This document shows, in pieces, positions 24,090 to 32,157 of a stretch of 35,767 nt of DNA (its first letter is position 1; each line of letters opens with the position of its first letter). The stretch lies in NCBI GenBank assembly GCA_903837355.1, contig CAILUI010000280.1, positions 1-35,767 of the forward strand, given 5' to 3'. The notes below the pieces were generated by a model. The model made no database searches. It was not told the DNA's origin and was given only the letters and a program-made list of their open reading frames with translations. This stretch comes from an uncultured Victivallales bacterium (GTDB taxonomy: Bacteria > Verrucomicrobiota > Lentisphaeria > Oligosphaerales > JAFGRS01). The position numbers and the translations under genes were made by a program.

Positions 24090-24824
24090 TCAGGTGCGGA
24101 ACACCGCCATGTACTCCTGGTTGCCCTTGGGGCCGGTGATAGGGGAGGGAACGACGCCGACGCGTTGCCAGCCCAGTTCGGCGGCCCCGAAGGACAGGAT
24201 CTTCTCCACGCAGCGTTGTTGCACGGCCTCCGCGCGCACAACGCCGCCGCGACTGACCTCCTCCCGCTCGGCCTCAAACTGCGGTTTGACCAGGACGAAC
24301 ACCCAGGCTCCCGAGCGCAGTAGCGGCCGGCAGGCGGGCAGGATCTTGGTGAGCGAGATGAATGAGACATCGGCGGTCAGCACGTCGACGGGCTCGGGGA
24401 TGAGGCCGGCGGGGAGTTCGCGGGCGTTGACCTTTTCCAGACAGACGACGCGCGGGTCCTGACGTAGACGGTAGTGGAGCTGGCCGTAGCCCACGTCGAC
24501 GGCGTAGACCCGACGGGCGCCGTGCCGGAGGAGCACGTCGGTGAAGCCGCCGGTCGAGGCCCCCACATCCAGCGCCACGGCGTCGGCCAGAGCCGGCTCG
24601 AAGGCCTCGAGCGCCGCCAGCAGCTTGTAGGCGCCGCGGCTGGCATAGTCATCCCCCGTGCTGACCCGCATGTCGGTGTCGGCTGCCAGCATCTGGCCGG
24701 GCTTACGCACCGGGGCGTCCGCGCCCAGCAGAACCCGACCGGCCATGATCAAACGCTGGGCCTCGGCACGGGTCCCGGCAAGCCCACGGTCCACGAGGAG
24801 TTGGTCTGCACGCTGCTTCGTCAT
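24090..24824 (-). CDS. tlyA: TlyA family rRNA (cytidine-2'-O)-methyltransferase
   Basis: This is 244 residues from ATG 24824. Residues about 1-60 form an S4 RNA-binding domain (KQRADQLLVDRGLAGTRAEAQRLIMAGRV). The rest is a FtsJ-like Rossmann methyltransferase with the SAM site LDVGASTGGFTD near residue 83 and DVGYGQL after it. TADVSFISLTKILP and LVKPQFEA carry the catalytic Asp and Lys positions of the K-D-K-E tetrad. Known TlyA proteins methylate 16S and 23S rRNA cytidines. An open frame extends 15 codons further upstream, but MTKQRADQLL matches the family start. Confidence 0.92.
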   Translation of the reverse strand: MTKQRADQLLVDRGLAGTRAEAQRLIMAGRVLLGADAPVRKPGQMLAADTDMRVSTGDDYASRGAYKLLAALEAFEPALADAVALDVGASTGGFTDVLLRHGARRVYAVDVGYGQLHYRLRQDPRVVCLEKVNARELPAGLIPEPVDVLTADVSFISLTKILPACRPLLRSGAWVFVLVKPQFEAEREEVSRGGVVRAEAVQQRCVEKILSFGAAELGWQRVGVVPSPITGPKGNQEYMAVFRT

Positions 24825-25044
24825 AGTCCACACTGTACACGCTGGCCCGCACCTGGCCATGGGCGGCAAGGCCCGACGGCGAGTCTGGGCTGTCCGTGTT
24901 CAGTACGGCATCTCGAAGCCGCGAAAATGCAGCGGACCGCGCAACCACAGAGCCTGGGCGCGTGTCGCAGCAGCTCGTTGGGACGCGCAGGTATCCCGGA
25001 TGGAGTTTCGCAGTCCGTTCAAGACGCTCTAGGAGTGTGCGATC

Positions 25045-25560
25045 ATGACAACCAGACCCGGCGCCGTAACGATCCATGGCAACCCCTTAACCCTGGTGGG
25101 CGAGACGCCTGCCGTGGGCAAGCCGGCGCCAGACGCGACGCTGCTCGCCGCTGGCTTGAAGCCGGTGCAGCTTGCAGACTACAAGGGCAAGACCGTGGTT
25201 CTAGTCACGGTCCCCTCGCTGGATACCCCCGTGTGTGACACCGAGACCCGGCGCTTCAACCGCGAGGCCGTTGCGCTCGGGGACAAGGTGGCGGTGCTGG
25301 TGGTCAGCGTCGACCTGCCGTTCGCGCAGGCGCGCTGGTGCGGCGCCGCCGGTGTCGACCGCGTCGTCGCGCTGTCGGACCACAAGGAGACCGCCTTTGG
25401 CGTTGCCTATGGGGTTCTCATCCAGGAATTGCGCCTGCTGGCGCGTAGCGTATTCGTCATCGACGCCGATGGTGTGCTACGTTACGTTCAGGTTGTCAAG
25501 GAAATCACCCAGGAGCCGGATTACGAGGCGGTGTTGAAGGCCGTTGGGGCTGTGGTGTGA
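25045..25560 (+). CDS. tpx: Thiol peroxidase (Tpx), atypical 2-Cys peroxiredoxin
   Basis: This is 171 residues; start ATG 25045 with AGGAG upstream. The Tpx family pattern is clear: VTIHGNPLTLVGE at the N-terminus, the peroxidatic Cys64 in SLDTPVCDTETRRFN, and the resolving Cys99 in LPFAQARWCG. It reduces lipid and hydrogen peroxides in the cytosol or periplasm with thioredoxin; no signal peptide is seen. The rubredoxin gene begins 59 bp later on the same strand, so the pair forms a small oxidative-defence unit of the kind found in anaerobes. Confidence 0.95.
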   Translation: MTTRPGAVTIHGNPLTLVGETPAVGKPAPDATLLAAGLKPVQLADYKGKTVVLVTVPSLDTPVCDTETRRFNREAVALGDKVAVLVVSVDLPFAQARWCGAAGVDRVVALSDHKETAFGVAYGVLIQELRLLARSVFVIDADGVLRYVQVVKEITQEPDYEAVLKAVGAVV

Positions 25561-25619
25561 GCTGACAACCCGTCACAACGGGTGCCGCTGAGACCCCGCT
25601 GTCAACCAGGAGAAAACGC

Positions 25620-25778
25620 ATGTCGAAGTACGAGTGCACCCTGTGTGGTTACGTCTACGATCCCAAGAAGGGCGATCCCGACAACGGTGTCGAGCCCGGA
25701 ACCGACTTCGAGGACATCCCGGATGACTGGGTCTGCCCGGAATGCGGCGCCTCGAAGGATGACTTCCAGGAGCTCTGA
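25620..25778 (+). CDS. Rubredoxin
   Basis: This is a 52-residue protein starting at ATG 25620 with AGGAG seven bases upstream. Four Cys ligands for one iron are in standard places: C6 and C9 (CTLCGY) and C39 and C42 (CPECG). The segments YVYDPKKGDPDNGVEPGT and IPDDWVCP are typical of rubredoxins of this size. It is a one-electron carrier, probably feeding peroxide or superoxide detoxification or another oxidoreductase. Position directly after tpx supports a defence role. Confidence 0.96.
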   Translation: MSKYECTLCGYVYDPKKGDPDNGVEPGTDFEDIPDDWVCPECGASKDDFQEL

Positions 25779-25878
25779 TTGGCGGCCTGGTTCACGGGCG
25801 CGGACTGCCCAGCGGGCACCGCGCCCGTACCTACAGTCGGCGGTCTCTGTCCGGATCTGCCCGGAGGAGTGGCCTGAG

Positions 25879-26193
25879 ATGCTAGTCACCGACGCCGCGC
25901 AACGTCGGCTGAGTGCCTTGTGGCGGCGTGCGGGCGATGGCTGCATTGGGTTTCGCTTTGATGGCGCGATCGGCTCGTGCAGTTTCAGCAAGCCGATTCT
26001 GCAGCCGGTTTCGGCGCCCGTAGCAGACGCCCGCGTGTTCCGCACCGGCAACGTGGCCATCTTCGCCTCGGGGGAACTGGCAGAGATCCTGGATACGGCG
26101 ACTCTTGACAGCGACTCGACCCCCCTCTTCGGACGCGGCCTGACCGTGAGTTGGCCACATCGTGCGGGCGGTTGCCCGAACTGTCGGGACTAG
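25879..26193 (+). CDS. Small HesB/IscA-like protein (divergent, putative)
   Basis: This is 104 residues; start ATG 25879 preceded by GGAGGAG. The opening VTDAAQRRLSALWRR followed by a CIGFRFDGAIGSCSF strand and a later VAIFASGELAEILDTATLDSD segment resembles the A-type Fe-S carrier fold. The C-terminus CPNCRD stands where family members have the Cys-Gly-Cys ligand pair. If the match is right, the ligand set is altered (CxxC instead of CxC), and binding of a cluster or another metal is uncertain. The gene lies between rubredoxin and nqrB. It could serve Fe-S loading of NqrD/E/F or be a stand-alone metalloprotein. The family call rests on pattern only. Confidence 0.5.
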   Translation: MLVTDAAQRRLSALWRRAGDGCIGFRFDGAIGSCSFSKPILQPVSAPVADARVFRTGNVAIFASGELAEILDTATLDSDSTPLFGRGLTVSWPHRAGGCPNCRD

Positions 26194-26202
26194 AGCGAAG
26201 CG

Positions 26203-26231
26203 ACCGGGTGCTGCGCACGGCGGGTATGGCC
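26203..26231 (+). repeat. Third copy of the 21/29-bp repeat arm
   Basis: These 29 bp match exactly the reverse complement of 24013-23985, the right arm of the element at 23909-24009, with a further partial match in GGCAACCGGCAA-type sequence that follows. The copy lies 60 bp upstream of nqrB, directly after the HesB-like stop. Confidence 0.7.
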
Positions 26232-26290
26232 GGCAACCGGCAAACGAAGACTGGCGACCAGTGCGGATGTACTGGTTGCGGGAGACCCCC

Positions 26291-27364
26291 ATGCCTGAAG
26301 CCAGCGCCAGAGGGGTCGACTGTCCCCCTTGGTTCAAGCCGCAACTGGCCATGCGGCGGGTCTGCCTGGCCTTGCTACCCGCGCTCCTGGGCGGCATCTA
26401 CTTCTTTGGCTGGCGCGCGGGGGCGCTTTGCGCCTGGACGATGCTGTGGACGTGCGGCTGCGAGTGGTTCCTAGCGCGGCAGCGCGGCGATCCATTGACC
26501 GAGTCGGCGCTGGTGACGGGCATGCTGCTGGGGTTGTCGCTGCCGCCGACGCTGCCCTTTTGGATGGCTGCCGTTGGTGCGCTGATCGCCATGTCGTTCG
26601 GCAAGGAGTTCTTTGGTGGTTTCGGGCGGAACGTGTTCAACCCCGCCATCGTCGGCCGGGCCTTCATCTATGTCTGTTTCCCGGTGGAGATGACTCGTGG
26701 CTTTGCGCCCGCCTACACGGCAGGTGCGGGCGGGCTCCAGCATTGGGGGCCGATACTGCACGTGGGCGGGCTGGACGCGGTCAGCGCCGCAACGCCGATG
26801 TGGGCGCTGCGCGACTTTGGTTGGACGACGCCCCTGAAGGATCTGTTCCTCGGCACGATCGGCGGCGACTTTCCACTCGCTGCTGGCGGGCACCGGGTCT
26901 TGGCAGCAGGGTCCATCGGTGAGGTTTCGGCACTGCTACTCAGCATCGGTGCGGTGTACCTCCTGATCACCGGCACGGCATCGTGGCGGCTGCTGTTCAG
27001 CAGTCTCGGCGGCGCGCTCGCGGCGGTCCTGCTGTTCCGCTATGGGTTCGGCATCCAGGCGGTGCCACCGCCGGCCTGGTCACTGTGCTCGGGCGCCCTG
27101 CTCTACGGCTGCTTTTTCATGGTGACGGACCCGGTCAGCGCGCCCAAGGACAAGACCAGCCAAGTCCTCTACGGCGCGCTGATCGGCGCGCTGATCATCT
27201 TCATGCGCTGGAAGGCGGTCTTCGCCGGCGGCGTCGGCTTTGCTATCCTGCTGGGGAACACGGTCGGTCCGACCATCGAACTGATCTTCAAGGCGCGGGC
27301 GGAGAAGAAGAAGGGGCGCAGCAAGGGCTCTGCGGCGGCGGCTTCGGGGGGAGCCGTGCCATGA
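26291..27364 (+). CDS. nqrB: Na+-translocating NADH:quinone reductase subunit B
   Basis: This is 357 residues (start ATG 26291, GGGAGA upstream). The family pattern is strong: LVTGMLLGLSLPPTLPFW, GKEFFGGFGRNVFNPAIVGRAF and FFMVTDPVSAPKDK. Thr168 in DAVSAATP is the expected site of covalent FMN attachment. GSIGEVSALLLSIGAVYL matches NqrB helices. It has about ten membrane helices and a Lys-rich tail. The N-terminus is shorter than in Vibrio NqrB (about 415 residues). NqrB belongs to a family shared with RnfD; NqrB is preferred because genes C, D, E and F of the NQR type follow directly. The last four bases overlap the nqrC start (ATGA). Confidence 0.92.
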   Translation: MPEASARGVDCPPWFKPQLAMRRVCLALLPALLGGIYFFGWRAGALCAWTMLWTCGCEWFLARQRGDPLTESALVTGMLLGLSLPPTLPFWMAAVGALIAMSFGKEFFGGFGRNVFNPAIVGRAFIYVCFPVEMTRGFAPAYTAGAGGLQHWGPILHVGGLDAVSAATPMWALRDFGWTTPLKDLFLGTIGGDFPLAAGGHRVLAAGSIGEVSALLLSIGAVYLLITGTASWRLLFSSLGGALAAVLLFRYGFGIQAVPPPAWSLCSGALLYGCFFMVTDPVSAPKDKTSQVLYGALIGALIIFMRWKAVFAGGVGFAILLGNTVGPTIELIFKARAEKKKGRSKGSAAAASGGAVP

Positions 27365-28035
27365 CCTCCAAGCCCTGGTTCATCGTTACCTTCATGGTGG
27401 CCATCGCGCTGGTCTTCGGTTCCGGCGTCACCGGCATCTACCTGGGCTCCGCCGATCTGCTGCAGCGCAACACCGAGTTCCTGCGACAGCGCGCCCTGAT
27501 CTCGGTGTTTGATTTCGGCGACCCCGCCAGGCTGGGCAAGGCGGCGGTGGCGGCGCTGGTCACGGCTCAGGTGGTCGACGGCGAGCGTTGCACCGATCCG
27601 CAGAGCGGCGCCAGTTTCGAGCTCATCAAGGCCTATACCGCCGCCGATCGGGAGCAGCTCAAAGCCTATGGGTTCCGTTTCCGCGGCCTGGGTTTCTGGG
27701 GCCCCGTCGAGGGCATCCTCGCCGTCAGTCCGGATCTTTCCCGGACCGTCGGTTTCGTGGTCCTGGATCAGTCCGAGACACCGGGGTTAGGCGGACGCAT
27801 CGCCGAGCCGGTGTTCACCGAGCAGTTTCGGCGGGGCATCACCGTCTCGCCGAACCCCAAAGGGCCCTATCTGCGGATGGGCAGCGGCGGGCCGCCGGAT
27901 CCGGAAGGGCGCCAGGTGGACGCGATCACGGGTGCGACCCAAACGTCGATGGCCATGGAGCGCGTGCTGAACGAGCAACTCGGCATTTTCCAGCGCGCCA
28001 TGGCCGCACGCCAAGCGCCACAAAGGAGCCTGTGA
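27361..28035 (+). CDS. nqrC: Na+-translocating NADH:quinone reductase subunit C
   Basis: This is 224 residues. One N-terminal membrane helix (about residues 7-30) is followed by a periplasmic FMN-binding domain. The flavinylation motif VDAITGATQTS is present, with Thr193 the likely FMN phosphoester acceptor. GFRFRGLGFWGPVEGILAV and QSETPGLGGRI are typical of NqrC. The related RnfG also has this domain, but gene order supports NqrC. The start overlaps nqrB by 4 bp. Confidence 0.92.
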   Translation: MTSKPWFIVTFMVAIALVFGSGVTGIYLGSADLLQRNTEFLRQRALISVFDFGDPARLGKAAVAALVTAQVVDGERCTDPQSGASFELIKAYTAADREQLKAYGFRFRGLGFWGPVEGILAVSPDLSRTVGFVVLDQSETPGLGGRIAEPVFTEQFRRGITVSPNPKGPYLRMGSGGPPDPEGRQVDAITGATQTSMAMERVLNEQLGIFQRAMAARQAPQRSL

Positions 28036-28040
28036 AAGCC

Positions 28041-28667
28041 ATGGGACTCCGCGATTCCGTCGGCGGCAAGGCCTTCGTCGTCAACCTCTGGCAGGACAAT
28101 CCGGTGTTCCGCCAGGTCATCGGCATCTGCTCGACGCTGGCCGTTACCAACCTGGTGCAGAACACGGTGCTGATGTGTGCGGCACTGGCTTTCGCCACCG
28201 CGCTCTCGGGGTACACCATCTCACTGCTCCGCAACTACACCCCGCGACAGGTCCGCATGATGGTGCAGGTGCTGGTCATCGCGGCCTATGTCATCATTGC
28301 CGGTTTTGCCATGAAGGCGTGGTTTCCCGAAGTCCACAAACTCATCGGGCCCTATGTTGGTCTGATTATCACGAACTGCATCCTGATGGGGCGCTGCGAG
28401 GCCTTCGCCGCCAAGAATGCGCCCTGGCCGTCGTTCCTTGACGGGCTGGGCGCCGGGATCGGTTACAGCCTGGTCCTCATTCCCATTGCGGTCGTCCGCG
28501 AGGCGATGGGTTTCGGCACCTTTTTTGGGTGTGTGCTACCCGCCCGCGAGGTCTGGTGGCACCAGTGGACGATCATGATCATGCCGCCCGGAGCCTTCTT
28601 CATGCTGGCGCTGGTGGTATGGTTCTGCAGCCAGATGGTGCGTCGGCAGGGAGGGAAGCGCGCATGA
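28041..28667 (+). CDS. nqrD: Na+-translocating NADH:quinone reductase subunit D
   Basis: This is 208 residues, six membrane helices. Cys30 (GICSTLAVTN) and Cys113 (ITNCILMGR) are the conserved residues that help hold the intramembrane iron-sulfur centre between NqrD and NqrE. FLDGLGAGIGYSLVLIP and FFGCVLP are also typical. Two starts are possible: ATG 28041, and an in-frame GTG at 28032 which lies very close to the AAAGGAG site; ATG is preferred. The stop overlaps nqrE (ATGA). Confidence 0.92.
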   Translation: MGLRDSVGGKAFVVNLWQDNPVFRQVIGICSTLAVTNLVQNTVLMCAALAFATALSGYTISLLRNYTPRQVRMMVQVLVIAAYVIIAGFAMKAWFPEVHKLIGPYVGLIITNCILMGRCEAFAAKNAPWPSFLDGLGAGIGYSLVLIPIAVVREAMGFGTFFGCVLPAREVWWHQWTIMIMPPGAFFMLALVVWFCSQMVRRQGGKRA

Positions 28668-29296
28668 CCCCAGTACCGCCAGACGCCATGGCGCCTCCCG
28701 GCCCCGCGCTCTTCACCCAGCTCGTCGTCATCCTGCTGGCGGCGGCGGTAACCGACAACATCCTGCTGACGCGCTTCCTGGGGATGTGCTCGTTCATCGC
28801 CATCTCCCGGCAGATGAAGACCAGCATTGGCCTGGGCGTGGCTGTGGCCGTCACCACGACCTGCACGGCGGCCCTGAACTACCTGGTCCACGCCTACCTG
28901 ACCGTGCCGCTGAAGATCGACTTTCTGGAATACATCATTTTCATCGTGGTGATCGCGGGGTTCGTGCAGTTGGTGGAGATGGTCATCGAGCGCTTCTCGC
29001 CGCCGCTGTACTTTGCGCTGGGCATTTTTCTGCCGCTGATCACGGTCAACTGCGCCATTCTCGGCGTGTCGCTGTTCATGTTGGCCAAAGAGGGGTATGG
29101 CTTTCTGCAGTGCGTCGTCTTCGGTCTCGGTAGCGGCATCGGCTGGCTACTGGCAATCATTCTGATGGCGGGGATTCGCAGCCGCGTCAAGGAGGACAAG
29201 ATTCCCGAGGGACTGCGCGGCACCGGAATCACGCTGATCATCAGTGGCATCATCGCGCTGGCCTTTGTCGGCTTCAGTGGCATGATCAAGTTCTAA
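28664..29296 (+). CDS. nqrE: Na+-translocating NADH:quinone reductase subunit E
   Basis: This is 210 residues, start ATG 28664 behind GGGAGGGAAG. Six membrane helices carry the family residues Cys42 (FLGMCSFIAIS) and Cys130 (PLITVNCAILG), which pair with those of NqrD around the iron-sulfur site. PPLYFALGIFLPLITVNCA and GFGSGxGW-type segments are diagnostic. About 15 extra N-terminal residues precede the usual start of the family. The nqrF start lies 14 bp downstream. Confidence 0.93.
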   Translation: MTPVPPDAMAPPGPALFTQLVVILLAAAVTDNILLTRFLGMCSFIAISRQMKTSIGLGVAVAVTTTCTAALNYLVHAYLTVPLKIDFLEYIIFIVVIAGFVQLVEMVIERFSPPLYFALGIFLPLITVNCAILGVSLFMLAKEGYGFLQCVVFGLGSGIGWLLAIILMAGIRSRVKEDKIPEGLRGTGITLIISGIIALAFVGFSGMIKF

Positions 29297-29309
29297 GGTT
29301 TTCCAAGCC

Positions 29310-30407
29310 ATGATGTTCCTGACGGCAGTAGGCGCTCTGTGCGCGGTTTGCGGCGGCCTGGCCCTGGTCCTGGTGGTCGCCGACCGCTACCTGAACAACT
29401 ACGGCAGTTGCCGCATCACGATCAATGGCGAGCGTGTCTTGGAGGTTCCCGGCGGCAGCAGCCTTTTGAGCCTGCTGAGTTCCCAGCGCATCTTCATCCC
29501 CTCTGCCTGCGGCGGCAGCGGTAGTTGCGGCCTCTGCAAAGTCAGAGTTACCGCCGGCGGCGGCACGGTCCTGGCGACCGAGGAGCCCCACCTGAGTACG
29601 TTGGAGATCCGGGATGGAATCCGCCTTGCCTGCCAGCTCAAAGTCCGCGCTGACCTGGCCATCGACATCCCCAAGGCCCTTTTCGCCATCCGCGAGTACC
29701 GGGCCGTACTCTCCGAGATGACCCCGTTGACGCACGACATCCGGCTGCTGCGCCTGGAGTTGATCGACCCGGAGACCATCGACTTCGTCCCCGGGGCCTA
29801 CGTGCAGCTCCAGGCCCCGGTCTACGAGGGCAGCCCGGCCTCCGTCTACCGCGCCTACTCCATCGCCAGCGATCCGCGCGACCGGCGGCATCTCGATCTG
29901 ATCATCCGCCGCGTCCCCAAGGGCATCTGCACCACCTGGGTATTCGATCATCTGAAGGTGGGCGATCGGGTGACCTTCAACGGTCCGCACGGCGACTTCC
30001 GCATCGCGGCTACGGACGCGGAGATGATCTTCATCGCCGGCGGCAGTGGCATGGCGCCATTCCGCAGTATCCTCAGTGAGATGCGCCAGGCGCAGAGCCC
30101 GCGCCGAGTCCGTTACTTCTTCGGGGCTGTAAGCCGCCGCGACATGTTCTACCTCGAGGAGATGAAGGAGTTCGAGCGCGCTCTGCCGGACTTCCGCTTC
30201 ATTCCCGCCCTGAGCAAGCCGGCGCCGGAAGACGCCTGGGCCGGGGACGTCGGCCTGATCACCGACGTCGTCGGTCGTCACTACCCCGACTGCACGGGCA
30301 GGGAGGCCTATCTGTGCGGCTCGCCCGGCATGATCGATGCCTGTGTCAGAGTGCTGACCGCTCACGGCATGCCCGCGGACAAGGTGCATTTCGATAAGTT
30401 CGCCTGA
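29310..30407 (+). CDS. nqrF: Na+-translocating NADH:quinone reductase subunit F
   Basis: This is 365 residues. A membrane helix (residues about 5-25) anchors a [2Fe-2S] ferredoxin domain with Cys67, Cys73, Cys76 (ACGGSGSCGLC) and Cys108 (LACQ). The FAD domain has RAYSIAS near residue 185, and the NADH domain has GGSGMAPFRS and YLCGSPGMIDA. This is the entry point for electrons from NADH. It is slightly shorter than Vibrio NqrF (about 408 residues). The gene closes the nqrB-F block. Confidence 0.96.
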   Translation: MMFLTAVGALCAVCGGLALVLVVADRYLNNYGSCRITINGERVLEVPGGSSLLSLLSSQRIFIPSACGGSGSCGLCKVRVTAGGGTVLATEEPHLSTLEIRDGIRLACQLKVRADLAIDIPKALFAIREYRAVLSEMTPLTHDIRLLRLELIDPETIDFVPGAYVQLQAPVYEGSPASVYRAYSIASDPRDRRHLDLIIRRVPKGICTTWVFDHLKVGDRVTFNGPHGDFRIAATDAEMIFIAGGSGMAPFRSILSEMRQAQSPRRVRYFFGAVSRRDMFYLEEMKEFERALPDFRFIPALSKPAPEDAWAGDVGLITDVVGRHYPDCTGREAYLCGSPGMIDACVRVLTAHGMPADKVHFDKFA

Positions 30408-30433
30408 ACCGACGCAGCGCAGGGGATGATACG

Positions 30434-30895
30434 ATGAAACGGAACCCAGCACTGGCGAGCGTGCTGCAGCGTCTGGCTCCCGGCCGCCTCTCACGCTCTG
30501 GCTTCCTGGGCCAGGACGAGCGTTCTCTCGAGGAGATCGTCGCCGCCGATCTGGCGGACTTGGATGCAGCGGGCGTAGGTGTCGCGCAGATTGCCGACCT
30601 GCTGGATGAGCTGCATCAGCGCGCCGACGAGGGTATGGAAGCCCCGCAGGACGCCTGTGGCGGCCGCGCCACCGTCGAGATCATCGAGGCCATGGGCCGC
30701 ATCCCCTGTCCGTTCGCCTGCGGTTTCCGGACCCACAAGGCGGTCGTGCATGCCCGGGCCGGAACGGTGGATATCCTGTTCACGCCGCTGCACGCGCACC
30801 TGATCCGTGAGCATGGCTTCTTCCAGGGCCGAGGCAGCGACTTCCGCCTGGAGCCACGCGATCTGGTGGCCCTGTATGTTGCCTGCAAGAGCTGA
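30434..30895 (+). CDS. Unknown protein with CPFxC and His-rich C-terminal domain, downstream of nqrF
   Basis: This is 153 residues, start ATG 30434, 26 bp after nqrF and so probably co-transcribed. I do not recognise the family. The N-terminal half is helical and acidic. The C-terminal half has IPCPFACGFRTHKAVVHARAG and later TPLHAHLIREHGFF, that is two Cys and several His spaced as in a metal site. No signal peptide or membrane helix is seen. A role linked to the NQR complex is suggested only by position. Confidence 0.65.
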   Translation: MKRNPALASVLQRLAPGRLSRSGFLGQDERSLEEIVAADLADLDAAGVGVAQIADLLDELHQRADEGMEAPQDACGGRATVEIIEAMGRIPCPFACGFRTHKAVVHARAGTVDILFTPLHAHLIREHGFFQGRGSDFRLEPRDLVALYVACKS

Positions 30896-30988
30896 GGCAG
30901 CGGGCAGCGGCGGGCGACGCCGCGGTCCATGGGCTCCTGTCGGGTGCCGGTGCCCGTGGGCAGGACACACCCTCGGCAGACGACGTTT

Positions 30989-31828
30989 CTACGGCGCCTT
31001 CGCGGTCTGGCCACGCGCCGCCTGCCGTTGTTTGCAGGCCTCAAGGTAACCCGCCATCTGACAGTCGTTCTCCGACATCCAGCGGTAGTAGTCGTCGTGG
31101 TTGAGCTTGGCGGCAGCAGCGTCGTCGATCATCACCGTCACCCGCGGGTGCATCTGCAGCGCCGAGGCCGTGCACATGGCGGTCACCGGACCTTCGATCA
31201 TCGCCGCCACCGCATCGGCCTTGGCACGGCCGGTGGCAAGCAGCAGGATCTCGCGGGCCTCCATGATCGTGCCCACACCCATAGTCAAAGCCCAGCGTGG
31301 CACCTCCTCATCCTTCTCGAAGAAGCGGCGGTTATCTTCGATCGTCTGGCGCGTCAGCGTCTTCTCACGCGTCCGCGATGCCAGAGATGAGGTCGGCTCA
31401 TTGAAGCCGATGTGCCCGTCCCGGCCGATGCCCAGGATCTGCAACTTGAGCCCGCCGCGCTCTTTGATGGCGCGCTCGTAGGCCTCACACTCGTCCTCGA
31501 TGTCGTGCGGCAGACCGCTCAGGAAATGGACATGGCTGGGCCTGATGTTCACGTGGCTGAAGAGGTTGGTTTGCATGAAATGACGATAACTCTGGGGGTG
31601 GTCTGGCGGCAATCCCAGGTACTCGTCCAGGTTGAAGGTCTGCACCTCCGCGAAGTCCACCTCGCCGCGCCTGTAACCCTCCACGAGGGCCCGGTAGAGC
31701 CGCAGTGGCGTACTGCCGGTAGGCAAGCCAAGAACCCGGTAGTGTCTGCGGTTCATGCGATCCCGTACGAACCCATAGGCGCACTGCGTGACTGCCTCTT
31801 CGCTGGCATGGATCACCACATTCATCAC
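30989..31828 (-). CDS. nagB: Glucosamine-6-phosphate deaminase
   Basis: This is 279 residues, starting at ATG 31828 (ATG 31825 also possible) behind AGAGGAGAG. Motifs of the family are complete: GLPTGSTPLRLY for phosphate binding, FNLDEYLGL with the catalytic Asp, and GIGRDGHIGFNEP with the catalytic His and Glu. VTVMIDDAAA occurs near the end. It converts glucosamine-6-phosphate to fructose-6-phosphate and ammonia, the last step of amino-sugar use. It is not in an operon with nagA here. The hexosaminidase-like DUF4091 gene lies far away at the start of the window. Confidence 0.95.
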   Translation of the reverse strand: MMNVVIHASEEAVTQCAYGFVRDRMNRRHYRVLGLPTGSTPLRLYRALVEGYRRGEVDFAEVQTFNLDEYLGLPPDHPQSYRHFMQTNLFSHVNIRPSHVHFLSGLPHDIEDECEAYERAIKERGGLKLQILGIGRDGHIGFNEPTSSLASRTREKTLTRQTIEDNRRFFEKDEEVPRWALTMGVGTIMEAREILLLATGRAKADAVAAMIEGPVTAMCTASALQMHPRVTVMIDDAAAAKLNHDDYYRWMSENDCQMAGYLEACKQRQAARGQTAKAP

Positions 31829-32157
31829 ACTCTCCTCTACCGGGGCCGGTCAGGTTGGAGGCGCACCAGAGTCGTCCGTTCGAGGCGATCATAGGATAGC
31901 ATACCCCCGGCAGGAAGGGACGCCACCTCGACCGGGGCACCAGGCTTCGGCCAATAGGCGAAATCCGCGTCGGCAGAAGGGAACCGCGGCCGCGGTGGTC
32001 AGTCTGATTCCACGGCACCAGCCCGCGGTCGACCGTGCACGACGTCGGATTCCGTGACTGGGCAGAGCTGGCAGCCTTGAGTGGGTAGCTACGGCGGGAT
32101 CAGCGCGTTACTTTAGAGCCCGGTTCTGGGCGACGTGGGGAACTGGGGCTGGACGAC
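31829..32157. other. Divergent intergenic region between nagB and the squalene-cyclase-repeat gene
   Basis: These 329 bp carry no supported gene. Promoters for both divergent genes should lie here. The only structured item seen is a 14-bp palindrome, ACCGCGGCCGCGGT at 31983-31996, which could be an operator or chance in GC-rich sequence. Confidence 0.5.

Noticed and set aside
26291..30407. Rnf complex instead of Nqr
   Set aside because: No RnfB or RnfC is present, the last subunit is a ferredoxin-FAD-NADH protein (NqrF), and B/C/D/E sequences fit the Nqr type.
29286..30494. 402-codon minus-strand open frame
   Set aside because: Antisense to nqrF, whose motifs are unambiguous.
30896..30988. 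Bidirectional terminator between the unknown gene and nagB
   Set aside because: GC-rich partial dyads occur around 30940-30965, but no T-run is present on either strand.
31983..31996. 14-bp palindrome ACCGCGGCCGCGGT as an operator
   Set aside because: A single GC-only palindrome in GC-rich sequence may arise by chance; it is recorded in the intergenic entry but not claimed as a site.
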